A stretch of DNA of 64,000 bases from contig NZ_CP192511.1 in assembly GCF_050613185.1 (NCBI RefSeq), forward strand, positions 1,736,001 to 1,800,000. The letters are read 5' to 3'. Under the pieces are notes generated by a model, which made no database searches, was not told where the DNA came from, and saw only the letters and a list, made by a program, of their open reading frames with translations. Numbering within the stretch: position 1 is the stretch's first letter; every line of letters begins with the position of its first letter. This DNA comes from Chelonobacter sp050613185. GTDB taxonomy: Bacteria; Pseudomonadota; Gammaproteobacteria; Enterobacterales; Pasteurellaceae. This document shows positions 9,366 through 17,429 of the stretch, one piece after another. The translations under genes were made by a program, and so were the position numbers.

Positions 9366-10457
9366 ATGCCAGCACGCTATTTAATTATCTTCGCGGTTGT
9401 GATTTTCACCGCACAACTGTTTATTTATGTTACCAACCGCGGCTTGCGTTGGTATCTCAAACCCTATATCGGGCAAAAGTGCGGTTTGATGTTGAGCATG
9501 CTGTTGTGGCTTGCGCCCAATATTTTAATGGTGATCACCGCCACGCGCGTTTTGCCGCAATTTAGAATCACCGCTTTTGTACTGTTTCTGCTGGCTTATG
9601 CCTTTATGCTCACACTTGGGTTATGGCTGATTCGTGGGTTGGTAAAACGTGTTATCGATCAAACCCGACTTGACCGCACTTTGCGTCTGAGCGCACCGTT
9701 GCTGTATCTGGCGATTATGGGTTTGGGCTTATACAATGCCTACACGCCGTATGTACGGCATTATGCGATTCAGAGTGACAAATTACAGGGCAGCTTGCGT
9801 ATCGGCTTGGTGAGTGATTTACATTTGGGGCAGTTGTTCGGCGCGAAACAGTTAGACAAACTCGCCGAGATTATGCAGCAGCAACAAGTCGATATTATCT
9901 TAATGCCGGGCGATATTATGGACGATAATCTCGATTATTATTTAGCTGAGAATATGCAACCGCACTTGCAAAAATTGCAAGCGCCACAGGGAGTTTATGC
10001 TACGCTCGGCAACCATGATTTTTTCGGTGCGCAGCGGCAAATTCGGCAGGCATTACAAGCCGCCGGCGTGAATGTCTTAGCGGATGAAGCGGTCTTGATT
10101 GATGATCGTTTTGTGATCGTCGGACGCAACGATCATCTGGATAAAACTCGCTTGCCGCTTGATCAATTGTTGGCTTATTTACCTGAAGATAACAAATTGC
10201 GTATTTTACTTGATCACCGCCCGGACGATATTCGCGCCAACAGCGAGTTATCACTGGATCTGCAAGTCTCAGGGCACGCCCACAAAGGACAGGTTTTTCC
10301 GGCAAATTTGATTACCCGCATGATTTATCCGCTGGATCACGGCTACCTGAATTTAAATGACCGTCATTTTGTGGTCACTTCCGGTTATGGTTTTTGGGGC
10401 ATTCCGTTCCGTATCGGCTCACAATCGGAAGTCGTGGTGGTTGATATAAATCGTTAG
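9366..10457 (+). CDS. Membrane-anchored metallophosphoesterase
   Basis: This is a calcineurin-like phosphoesterase fused to a membrane domain. Four hydrophobic segments occupy about residues 1-140, then the dimetal site follows: SDLHLG, MPGDIMDD, LGNHDFFG and SGHAHKGQ. The substrate is unknown; related proteins (YkuE/YaeI type) have been linked to phospholipids or cell-envelope pyrophosphates, so an envelope role is an inference. I chose ATG at 9366 because GGAG lies 8 bases upstream. An in-frame TTG at 9342 would overlap the terminator tail. A degenerate uptake-signal hairpin follows the stop, and the gene faces gyrA. Confidence 0.8.
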   Translation: MPARYLIIFAVVIFTAQLFIYVTNRGLRWYLKPYIGQKCGLMLSMLLWLAPNILMVITATRVLPQFRITAFVLFLLAYAFMLTLGLWLIRGLVKRVIDQTRLDRTLRLSAPLLYLAIMGLGLYNAYTPYVRHYAIQSDKLQGSLRIGLVSDLHLGQLFGAKQLDKLAEIMQQQQVDIILMPGDIMDDNLDYYLAENMQPHLQKLQAPQGVYATLGNHDFFGAQRQIRQALQAAGVNVLADEAVLIDDRFVIVGRNDHLDKTRLPLDQLLAYLPEDNKLRILLDHRPDDIRANSELSLDLQVSGHAHKGQVFPANLITRMIYPLDHGYLNLNDRHFVVTSGYGFWGIPFRIGSQSEVVVVDINR

Positions 10458-10463
10458 ACATAA

Positions 10464-10492
10464 AAAAGTGCGATCATATTGACTGCACTTTT
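10464..10492. terminator. Hairpin from degenerate uptake-signal pair after the phosphoesterase gene
   Basis: AAAAGTGC and GCACTTTT form an 8 bp stem around a 13-base loop directly after the stop codon. A similar structure near 10605-10640 (AAGTGCAGTCAA paired with TTGACCGCACTT) faces the gyrA end. Both lack a long T-run in one direction, so termination strength is uncertain. Confidence 0.5.
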
Positions 10493-10499
10493 AGATTAT

Positions 10500-10594
10500 T
10501 GACAAACTTACTTCTCTCCCTCCGCGTGCGGAGGGAGTACCATTTTTCGCAAGAAAAATGGGGAGGGAAATGATTAGAGAAAGAGACTTTGTCG
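10500..10594. repeat. TGACAAA-bounded palindromic element, 95 bp form
   Basis: The unit is bounded by TGACAAA on the left and TTTGTCG on the right. It contains the palindrome CTCCGCGTGCGGAG followed by a second inverted pair, CCATTTTTCGCAAGAAAAATGG. It is in the opposite orientation to the copy at 5146 and shares its AATGATT and GAGACTTTGT flanks. It sits between two convergent genes. Confidence 0.75.
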
Positions 10595-10652
10595 TCAGCA
10601 CTGAAGTGCAGTCAATTGTTATTGACCGCACTTTGTCTTTTTGAAATCAGCC

Positions 10653-13304
10653 TTATTCTTCAATTTGTGCTTCGGCTAATTCAGAATTTTCTTCGTCTTC
10701 ATCCAAATCACAAATCGTTTCCAAGCTCACCACATGTTCATCTTCGGCGGTGCGGATCAGGCGCACGCCTTGGGTGTTGCGTCCGACGGTGCTGACCTCG
10801 CTGACGCGGGTGCGCACAAGCGTGCCGGCATCGGTGATCAGCATGATTTGATCGTTGTCTTCCACCTGCACCGCTGCTACCACTTTGCCGTTGCGCTCGC
10901 TGACTTTAATCGAGATCACGCCTTTGGTGTTACGCGATTTCGCCGGATATTCATCCAGTTTAGTACGTTTACCGTAACCGTTTTGGGTGGCGGTTAGAAT
11001 TGCGCCGTCGTTTTTCGGCACAACCAACGACACCACTTTGTCGATATTCAGGTCAAGTGCGGTTTCCAAATCGTCATTGGCGCTGTCATCGTTATCCGTT
11101 TCATCATCGCTTAGGTCGTTAGTTAAGGCTAGCTTGATTCCACGCACACCGGTTGCCGTCCGTCCCATGGCACGCACCGCTTCTTCGCTGAAACGCACCA
11201 CGCGCCCTTGTGAGGAGAACAACATGATTTCGTTGTCGCCTTCGGTGATATCCACCCCGATCAATTCATCGTTATCACGCAGGTTAATCGCAATCAAACC
11301 GTTGGCACGCGGGCGGCTGAACTCGGTCAGGGCTGTTTTCTTGACCGTACCGCTGGCGGTTGCCATAAAGATAAATTTGTTTTCCGCATATTCCGCGACC
11401 GGCAGAATGGCGGTGATCCGCTCATCAGGTTGCAACGGCAGAATATTGACAATCGGGCGACCACGCGCCCCGCGGCTGGCTTGCGGCAATTGGAACACAC
11501 GCAGCCAATACAGGCGGCCACGGCTGGAAAAACAGAGAATGGTATCGTGGGTGTTGGCGACCAACAAGCGCTCGATAAAATCTTCTTCTTTCATTTTGGT
11601 AGCGGATTTGCCTTTGCCGCCGCGACGTTGGGCTTCGTAATCGGACAGCGGTTGATATTTAACATAGCCTTCGTGGGAAAGCGTGACCACCACATCTTCC
11701 GGCGCAATCAAATCTTCCAAATTAATATCAGCCGAACTGGCGGTGATTTCGGTACGGCGCGGATCGTTAAACTGGGTTTTGATCTCGTTTAATTCTTCGC
11801 GGATCACTTCCATCAAACGCTCAGGATTGTTCAGGATAAACAGCAATTCGCCGATAATATCCAACAAGCCTTTATATTCGTCGAGCAGTTTTTCATGTTC
11901 CAAGCCGGTCAGTTTTTGCAGGCGTAAATCCAAAATCGCTTGTGCTTGCACTTCGGTCAGGTAATACAAATTATCGCGAATGCCGTATTCGACCGCCAAA
12001 TCTTCTGGACGCGCGGCATCGACACCGGCGGCTTCCAACATTTGCGCCACGTTGCCTAATTGCCACGCTTGCGACAATAAGCCCTCTTTTGCCACAGCCG
12101 GCGTTGGCGCACGGCGGATTAATTCGATAATCGGATCGATATTGGCGAGCGCAATCGCCAAGCCTTCTAAAATATGCGCACGTTCGCGCGCTTTGCGCAA
12201 TTCGAACACGGTGCGGCGTGTCACCACTTCGCGGCGGTGCAGCACAAAGGCTTCGATTAATTGTTTTAAATTTAATAGTTTAGGCTGACCGTGATCCAAC
12301 GCCACGGTGTTAATTCCGAAAGTAACCTGTAGCTGGGTTAAAGAATAGAGGTTATTCAGCACCACTTCGCCGACCGCATCACGTTTGATTTCAATTACGA
12401 TCCGCATGCCGTCTTTGTCGGATTCGTCGCGCAATGCGCTGATACCTTCGACTTTTTTCTCTTTCACCAAATCGGCGATTTTTTCGATTAGGCGTGCCTT
12501 GTTCACCTGATACGGAATTTCATGCACGATAATGGTTTCTTTGCCTTTGCCGTCGGTTTCCACTTCGGCACGGGCGCGCACATAAATTTTACCGCGTCCG
12601 GTTTTGTAGGCGTCTTCAATCCCTTTGCGTCCGTTGATAATCGCCGCCGTCGGGAAGTCAGGTCCGGGAATGTAGGTCATCAACTCGTCAATGGTGATGT
12701 CGCTGTTGTCGATATAGGCCAAACAGCCGTCGATTACTTCGCCCAAATTGTGCGGCGGAATATTGGTCGCCATTCCGACCGCAATTCCGCTTGAACCATT
12801 GACCAACAACGCCGGAATGCGTGTCGGCAGCACTTCGGGAATTTGCTCCGAGCCGTCGTAATTCGGCACGAAATCGACGGTTTCTTTTTCCAAATCAGCT
12901 AATAACGAATGAGCGATTTTGGTCATGCGCACTTCGGTATAACGCATTGCCGCCGCAGAGTCGCCGTCAATCGAACCGAAGTTCCCTTGTCCGTCCACTA
13001 ACATATAACGCAACGAGAACGGTTGTGCCATGCGCACGATGGTGTCGTAAACCGCACTATCGCCGTGCGGGTGGTATTTACCGATCACGTCGCCGACTAC
13101 ACGGGCGGATTTGCGATAAGGCTTATTGTAGTCGTAACCGCCGACATTCATGGCGAATAACACGCGACGATGTACCGGCTTTAAGCCGTCACGTACATCG
13201 GGCAAGGCACGCCCGACAATCACTGACATGGCATAATCGAGGTAGGAGGATTTTAATTCTTCTTCAATGTTGATAGGCGTGATGTCACTTGCTAATTCGC
13301 TCAT
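10653..13304 (-). CDS. gyrA: DNA gyrase subunit A
   Basis: GyrA is the DNA-cleaving subunit of gyrase; with GyrB it introduces negative supercoils. The length is 883 residues (E. coli 875). The catalytic tyrosine is Tyr122 in AAMRYTEVR. The quinolone-resistance region reads HPHGDSAVYD with Ser83 and Asp87 in E. coli numbering, the wild-type, drug-sensitive state. The GyrA box QRRGGKG marks the C-terminal DNA-wrapping domain. The C-terminal tail is strongly acidic, as in enterobacterial GyrA. A second acidic insertion (about residues 725-745, rich in Asp and Asn) lies in the wrapping domain. An extended -10 promoter is visible upstream. No intein or truncation was found. Confidence 0.98.
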   Translation of the reverse strand: MSELASDITPINIEEELKSSYLDYAMSVIVGRALPDVRDGLKPVHRRVLFAMNVGGYDYNKPYRKSARVVGDVIGKYHPHGDSAVYDTIVRMAQPFSLRYMLVDGQGNFGSIDGDSAAAMRYTEVRMTKIAHSLLADLEKETVDFVPNYDGSEQIPEVLPTRIPALLVNGSSGIAVGMATNIPPHNLGEVIDGCLAYIDNSDITIDELMTYIPGPDFPTAAIINGRKGIEDAYKTGRGKIYVRARAEVETDGKGKETIIVHEIPYQVNKARLIEKIADLVKEKKVEGISALRDESDKDGMRIVIEIKRDAVGEVVLNNLYSLTQLQVTFGINTVALDHGQPKLLNLKQLIEAFVLHRREVVTRRTVFELRKARERAHILEGLAIALANIDPIIELIRRAPTPAVAKEGLLSQAWQLGNVAQMLEAAGVDAARPEDLAVEYGIRDNLYYLTEVQAQAILDLRLQKLTGLEHEKLLDEYKGLLDIIGELLFILNNPERLMEVIREELNEIKTQFNDPRRTEITASSADINLEDLIAPEDVVVTLSHEGYVKYQPLSDYEAQRRGGKGKSATKMKEEDFIERLLVANTHDTILCFSSRGRLYWLRVFQLPQASRGARGRPIVNILPLQPDERITAILPVAEYAENKFIFMATASGTVKKTALTEFSRPRANGLIAINLRDNDELIGVDITEGDNEIMLFSSQGRVVRFSEEAVRAMGRTATGVRGIKLALTNDLSDDETDNDDSANDDLETALDLNIDKVVSLVVPKNDGAILTATQNGYGKRTKLDEYPAKSRNTKGVISIKVSERNGKVVAAVQVEDNDQIMLITDAGTLVRTRVSEVSTVGRNTQGVRLIRTAEDEHVVSLETICDLDEDEENSELAEAQIEE

Positions 13305-13396
13305 TCAAAGTTTTCCTAATTGACTGAATGTAAAGCTCAAAAGCGATTCAAATAATTCTAAAACAACAGCTGAAATCGCAGATGAAAAGTGGGCGA

Positions 13397-13405
13397 ATTA
13401 TAGCA
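13397..13405 (-). promoter_or_regulatory. Extended -10 promoter of gyrA
   Basis: On the minus strand the sequence TGCTATAAT forms an extended -10 element about 95 bases before the gyrA start. The -35 region is poor, as expected when an extended -10 is used. The remaining gap between gyrA and ubiG holds an uptake signal near 13496. Confidence 0.5.
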
Positions 13406-13534
13406 TAAAACCGCCTTTTTCCCTAATTTTTATAGTGAATTTTCTGCAAGAATTCTGCATAATAAAAAATCGTTTGCACACGCCTGAGCAGGGGTAAAGT
13501 GCGGTTATCAGCAGAATAAAAAATAGGCAATTTT

Positions 13535-14260
13535 ATGCAACATGCAAGCCAGCAAAATGTCGATCAACACGAAATCGAAAAGTTCGCCAAAATGGCACAC
13601 AGTTGGTGGGATCCTGAGGGCGATTTCAAACCGATCCATCGTTTGAATCCGCTGCGTTTGGATTATATTTTGCGCCAAGCCAACGGCTTATTCGGCAAGC
13701 GTGTGCTTGATGTCGGCTGTGGCGGCGGGATTTTGTCGGAAAGTATGGCACGGCAGGGCGCACAGGTCACCGGAATAGATATGTCGCCGCAACCGTTGCA
13801 AATCGCACGCGAACATGCGGCGCAAAGCGGCTTGCAGCTTGATTACCGCCAAACCACGATTGAGGATTTTTTAGCAGAGATACAGCAAACGCAAGCGGAA
13901 AAATTTGATGTGATCACCTGCATGGAAATGTTGGAACACGTGCCGGATCCAAGTGCGGTGGTGGCAAGTTGTCAAGCTTTGCTGAAAGACGATGGCGTGC
14001 TGTTTTTCTCGACGATAAACCGCACGTTGAAAGCCTGGACGTTAGTGGTGGTCGGGGCGGAATATGTGTTGAAAATGCTGCCGAAAGGCACGCACGATTA
14101 CGACAAGTTTATCAAACCGGCAGAGCTGATGGCGTGGTGCGACGAGGCGGATTTAAGTTGTTTTGACAGCGTGGGTTATCACTATAATCCGTTAAGCGGA
14201 CGTTTTTGCTTGAATAATGACGTGAGTGCGAATTATATGGTGGCGGTTCGGAAGAAATAG
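13535..14260 (+). CDS. ubiG: Ubiquinone biosynthesis O-methyltransferase UbiG
   Basis: UbiG carries out both SAM-dependent O-methylations in ubiquinone biosynthesis. The protein has 241 residues, the usual length for the family. The SAM-binding motif VLDVGCGGGILSESMA lies near residue 55, with the post-I acidic residue in GIDMSP, and the motif-II region follows in FDVITCMEMLEHVPDP. The start ATG at 13535 leads into NVDQHEIEKFAKMAHSWWDP, which matches family N-termini. It is divergent from gyrA as in enterobacteria, and convergent with fur, from which it is separated by a perfect uptake-signal hairpin. Confidence 0.96.
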   Translation: MQHASQQNVDQHEIEKFAKMAHSWWDPEGDFKPIHRLNPLRLDYILRQANGLFGKRVLDVGCGGGILSESMARQGAQVTGIDMSPQPLQIAREHAAQSGLQLDYRQTTIEDFLAEIQQTQAEKFDVITCMEMLEHVPDPSAVVASCQALLKDDGVLFFSTINRTLKAWTLVVVGAEYVLKMLPKGTHDYDKFIKPAELMAWCDEADLSCFDSVGYHYNPLSGRFCLNNDVSANYMVAVRKK

Positions 14261-14280
14261 ATACTAAACAAGCGAATAAA

Positions 14281-14304
14281 AAACCGCACTTTTAAGTGCG
14301 GTTT
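14281..14304. terminator. Bidirectional uptake-signal terminator between ubiG and fur
   Basis: AAACCGCACTT and AAGTGCGGTTT form a perfect 11 bp stem with a two-base loop. A-rich sequence lies to the left, which becomes a T-tail on the minus strand. Paired inverted uptake signals acting as terminators are a known feature of Haemophilus-like genomes. Confidence 0.75.
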
Positions 14305-14327
14305 GACGAGTTTATTTGGCTTCTGAC

Positions 14328-14777
14328 TTACTTTTTATTCGGCTCGTCACAATTTTTGATATTGTTGCATTTGCCGTACAAATATAAGCTGTGGTTTTCC
14401 AGTTGGATACCGAACTCTTTGCTGATCTCTTTTTGGCGTTTTTCGATCACGTCGTCGCTGAATTCAATCACTTTGCCGCAATCCATACAGATAATGTGAT
14501 CGTGGTGATCGACCGGCGCGAGCTCAAATACCGATTTATTGCCTTCGAAGTTGTGACGGGTCAGAATATTGGCTTCATCAAACTGGTTTAACACGCGGTA
14601 AACCGTTGCCAAGCCGATTTCTTCGCCTTGCTCCAACAGCATTTTATAGATGTCTTCGGCAGAGAAATGTTGGTATTCGGTGTTGTGGTTGCTTTGCATC
14701 AACGCCAAAATTTTTAAGCGCGGTTCGGTAATTTTTAAACCGGCTTTTTTTAATAGTTTCATGTTCTCTTCAGACAT
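14328..14777 (-). CDS. fur: Ferric uptake regulator Fur
   Basis: Fur is the iron-responsive repressor of iron acquisition genes. The protein has 149 residues with a winged-helix N-terminus (LKITEPRLKILALMQ, YRVLNQFDEANILTRH) and the metal-binding motif HHDHIICMDCGKVIEF. A second Cys-x4-Cys (CNNIKNC) sits near the C-terminus, completing the structural zinc site. It follows fldA on the same strand with a 153 bp gap that contains a minus-strand TATAAT near 14822-14827, so fur probably has its own promoter. The fldA-fur linkage is conserved in gamma-proteobacteria and links Fur to flavodoxin, the iron-sparing substitute for ferredoxin. Confidence 0.97.
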   Translation of the reverse strand: MSEENMKLLKKAGLKITEPRLKILALMQSNHNTEYQHFSAEDIYKMLLEQGEEIGLATVYRVLNQFDEANILTRHNFEGNKSVFELAPVDHHDHIICMDCGKVIEFSDDVIEKRQKEISKEFGIQLENHSLYLYGKCNNIKNCDEPNKK

Positions 14778-14930
14778 AATAACCTCGTGTTGACTAACGG
14801 TTGGATATTGAATTTAACAAAATTATAACATAAATAATTCTATTTGATTCAACTTTATTCCTTATATTCTATGTGGAATACTTCTCAATTGCAAATAGTG
14901 GTCTAAAATATTACCGATAGGTTTTAACGA

Positions 14931-15455
14931 TTAAACCAGTTCGGCCAGATACATTTCAGCATAAATTTGTTTGACCCAATCGCTGACGCGTTGCTCGGTC
15001 AGTTCCGGCTGGCGGTCTTCGTCGATACACAAGCCGACAAATTTATCGCCGTCCACCAGCGCTTGCGAAGCTTCAAAGTTATAGCCGTCGGTCGGCCAAT
15101 GCCCGACAATGGTGGCGCCGTGCGGTTCGATAATGTCGCGCACCGTGCCCATTGCGTCGCAGAAATATTCGGCATAGTCTTCTTGGTCGCCGCAACCGAA
15201 AATGCCGACGATTTTATCGCTGAAGTCGATCTCTTCCAGCGTCGGGAAAAAGTCGTCCCAGTCCGCTTGCGCTTCGCCGTAGTACCAAGTCGGAATACCG
15301 ATTAAAATAAAATCATAGGCTTCAATGTCTTCTTTGCTACTTTTGGCAATATCACGAATATCGACGATGTTATCACCCAATTTCTTTTGGATCATTTTTG
15401 CGATATTTTCGGTGTTGCCGGTGTCGCTGCCATAAAATAAACCCACAAGTGCCAT
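14931..15455 (-). CDS. fldA: Flavodoxin FldA
   Basis: FldA is an FMN-containing low-potential electron carrier in the cytoplasm. The length is 174 residues (E. coli 176), a long-chain flavodoxin. The FMN phosphate loop GSDTGNTENIAK lies at the N-terminus, and the flavin-stacking loops fall around PTWYYGEAQADWDDF and FGCGDQEDYAEYFCDA. It lies 10 bases downstream of ybfE and upstream of fur, so ybfE-fldA is probably one transcript. Confidence 0.96.
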   Translation of the reverse strand: MALVGLFYGSDTGNTENIAKMIQKKLGDNIVDIRDIAKSSKEDIEAYDFILIGIPTWYYGEAQADWDDFFPTLEEIDFSDKIVGIFGCGDQEDYAEYFCDAMGTVRDIIEPHGATIVGHWPTDGYNFEASQALVDGDKFVGLCIDEDRQPELTEQRVSDWVKQIYAEMYLAELV

Positions 15456-15465
15456 GTTTTGTATC

Positions 15466-15750
15466 CTATTTTTGTTGTTTTAATGCGAAATATTCGTTCA
15501 AAATATTCTCAATTAATTGCGCGCGATTGATTGCCTGCTGTTGCGCCAGTTGCTGTAAGCGTTCAATCAGATCGGTATGCAATTTCAATTCAACCCGCTT
15601 TAAACCGGAGGCTTTGTCGCGCCGCAGTTGATTGCGTTTATTGATACGGGCTTGTTGTTCTCTACTCAGCGGATTGGTTTTAGGTCTGCCGACTTTGGGT
15701 AGATTATGGAATAAATCCAATGTTATGCAATCTGCTTCTTGTTTTGCCAT
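15466..15750 (-). CDS. ybfE: YbfE-like ribbon-helix-helix protein
   Basis: This is a 94-residue basic protein matching the YbfE family, which in E. coli is described as LexA-regulated and has no established function. The C-terminal half (about residues 50-90) has the pattern of a ribbon-helix-helix DNA-binding domain: a beta segment RVELKLHTDLIERLQQLA followed by two helices. A GRPKTNP AT-hook-like stretch is near residue 22. No convincing LexA box was found upstream. Instead TTGAGAATGATAAG (about 15789-15802) resembles half of a Fur box, which would suit its place before fldA and fur. This regulatory idea is weak. Confidence 0.85.
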   Translation of the reverse strand: MAKQEADCITLDLFHNLPKVGRPKTNPLSREQQARINKRNQLRRDKASGLKRVELKLHTDLIERLQQLAQQQAINRAQLIENILNEYFALKQQK

Positions 15751-15852
15751 AAGCCTGTCGTCATCAACTGATCAAAAGAGTAACTTAATTGAGAATGATA
15801 AGCCACTTACTATAGCATAATTTTTTTTAAAGATAAATCGTCCGCCTCGGTA

Positions 15853-16659
15853 TCAATCCAGTGCCAAAAAGCGATTAATCGCACTGATGACGGCACTTGG
15901 GTGTTCTGCGTGAATCCAGTGCGAACCTTGGGCGATTAAAAACGAAGTCGCGCGCGGTAATTGTGCCAAGATGGTTGCGCGGTGTTCGGCAAGAATATAA
16001 TTGGATTTGCCGCCTTTGATAAATAAGGTCGCAACATCGCACTGAATCGGCTGCCAATCCATTAAATGCGGATAGTTTTGATAAAGTGCGGTCAGGTTGA
16101 ACAAAAACGACTGCTCGTCTTTTGCCGAGAAAGATTTCAAGATGAATTGTTGTACGCCTTCGTTTTGGATGTAACGGTTGAGGAGCGGTTTGGCCTGCTG
16201 TCGGCTGGCGGGGCGCGCCTCTTTCACTGCAAATAAGGCGGCGAAGACATTATCATGGTGATGTTCGCCGTAGGCAACCGGCGCGATATCCAGCACCACC
16301 AGCTTTTCCACCCGCTGCGGAATCTGTGCCGCCACGCGCATTGCCGTTTTGCCGCCCATCGAATGCCCGATCAAAATCACGTTTTGCAACTGTAAATGAT
16401 CTAACAGGCGGATCACGTCGTCCGCCATTAATTCATAATTCATTTCTTCGCTGTGAAAACTGTGTCCGTGGTTGCGCAAATCAATCCGCAAGGTGGGAAA
16501 TTGCCCGCTGTAGGCGCGGGCGATCACGCCTAAATTATTCATATCTCCGAACAGCCCGTGCAGAAAAACGAAGGTGGGCAACGTGCGCTTATCCGCGGGT
16601 GCTGACGGTTGTTCGAATCGGTAGTTTAACTGTTGTTTCGGTAATGGATTTTCATTCAT
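15853..16659 (-). CDS. ybfF: Alpha/beta-hydrolase fold esterase YbfF
   Basis: This cytoplasmic alpha/beta hydrolase has 268 residues. The oxyanion region is FLHGLFGDMNN, the nucleophile elbow is GHSMGG (Ser), and the likely catalytic His lies in QGSHWIHAEHP near the C-terminus. E. coli YbfF hydrolyses acyl-CoA and short acyl esters in vitro; the physiological substrate is not settled. It ends about 100 bases downstream of ybfE's start region and is divergent from seqA, the same neighbourhood as in E. coli and H. influenzae. Confidence 0.92.
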   Translation of the reverse strand: MNENPLPKQQLNYRFEQPSAPADKRTLPTFVFLHGLFGDMNNLGVIARAYSGQFPTLRIDLRNHGHSFHSEEMNYELMADDVIRLLDHLQLQNVILIGHSMGGKTAMRVAAQIPQRVEKLVVLDIAPVAYGEHHHDNVFAALFAVKEARPASRQQAKPLLNRYIQNEGVQQFILKSFSAKDEQSFLFNLTALYQNYPHLMDWQPIQCDVATLFIKGGKSNYILAEHRATILAQLPRATSFLIAQGSHWIHAEHPSAVISAINRFLALD

Positions 16660-16814
16660 TGGCTATTGCGATGTCTCGGTTTAATGTTGATGATTAATGT
16701 TGCCGAAATGGGTATAATGTGCCAAATTAGCAGGCGAATCAAGCTGTCCGTTAAATTCGGAGAGTGAAAACAGGGTTTGCAGCGCGACGGACAAAGTAAA
16801 AGAAGGAGAGCACG

Positions 16815-17429
16815 ATGAAAATTATTGAAGTTGATGAAGAACTTTATCAGTATATTGCCGCCAATACGCAATCAATTGGAGAAAGCGCGTCTGATATTTT
16901 ACGTCGCCTTTTGAATTTTTCGTCGTCGAATACACATCCGCAGTCAAAAGAAGAACCGTTGCCGGCGGTAGAAACAGGAATATCTACAGATAAAGCGCAA
17001 GCGCCTGCGAAAACGGCGAATGGGCACGAAACGACACCTCCGCCGCCGAAGAAACAATCTGACGAAGCGATTCAACGGGTGGTGGCGCGCCTGACCAATG
17101 TGTTGCAGTCCGATGATTTCCAGCAGGAAAGCAAGGGGGTGGTGCGCTTTTTAATGATTCTGACCGCACTTTATCGTGCCAATCCGGAAAGTTTCGCCCA
17201 AGCCGCCGAATCGCTGCAAGGCCGCACCCGAATTTACTTTGCCCGTGACGAAGCCACTTTATTGCAGGCGGGCAACCACACCAAACCGCGGCAAATTCCG
17301 GAAAGTCCGTATTGGGTGATCACCAACACCAACAGTCAACGCAAAATGCTAATGTTGGAGGGGGCGATGAATTCAATGCATTTGCCGCCGGAATTGGTGG
17401 ATGAAGTGAGAAGTTATTTTGCAGTCTAG
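16815..17429 (+). CDS. seqA: Negative regulator of replication initiation SeqA
   Basis: SeqA sequesters hemimethylated GATC sites, blocks re-initiation at oriC and organises new DNA. The protein has 204 residues against 181 in E. coli; the difference lies in a Pro/Thr/Lys-rich linker (about residues 35-85). The N-terminal oligomerisation segment MKIIEVDEELYQYIAANT and the C-terminal DNA-binding domain (from about residue 90, including TRIYFARDE and SPYWVITNTNS) are conserved. AGGAG lies 8 bases before the start. The menE start follows the TAG stop with no gap, so the two are probably translated from one mRNA. Confidence 0.96.
   Translation: MKIIEVDEELYQYIAANTQSIGESASDILRRLLNFSSSNTHPQSKEEPLPAVETGISTDKAQAPAKTANGHETTPPPPKKQSDEAIQRVVARLTNVLQSDDFQQESKGVVRFLMILTALYRANPESFAQAAESLQGRTRIYFARDEATLLQAGNHTKPRQIPESPYWVITNTNSQRKMLMLEGAMNSMHLPPELVDEVRSYFAV

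Noticed and set aside
11690..11792. Long frames on the strand opposite gyrA and other large genes (infB, acnB, aceE)
   Set aside because: They are shadows of high-bias genes: no ribosome sites, no recognisable domains, and they lie antisense to secure genes.
13040..13075. Possible quinolone-resistance change in gyrA
   Set aside because: Ser83 and Asp87 are both wild type, so no resistance allele is visible.
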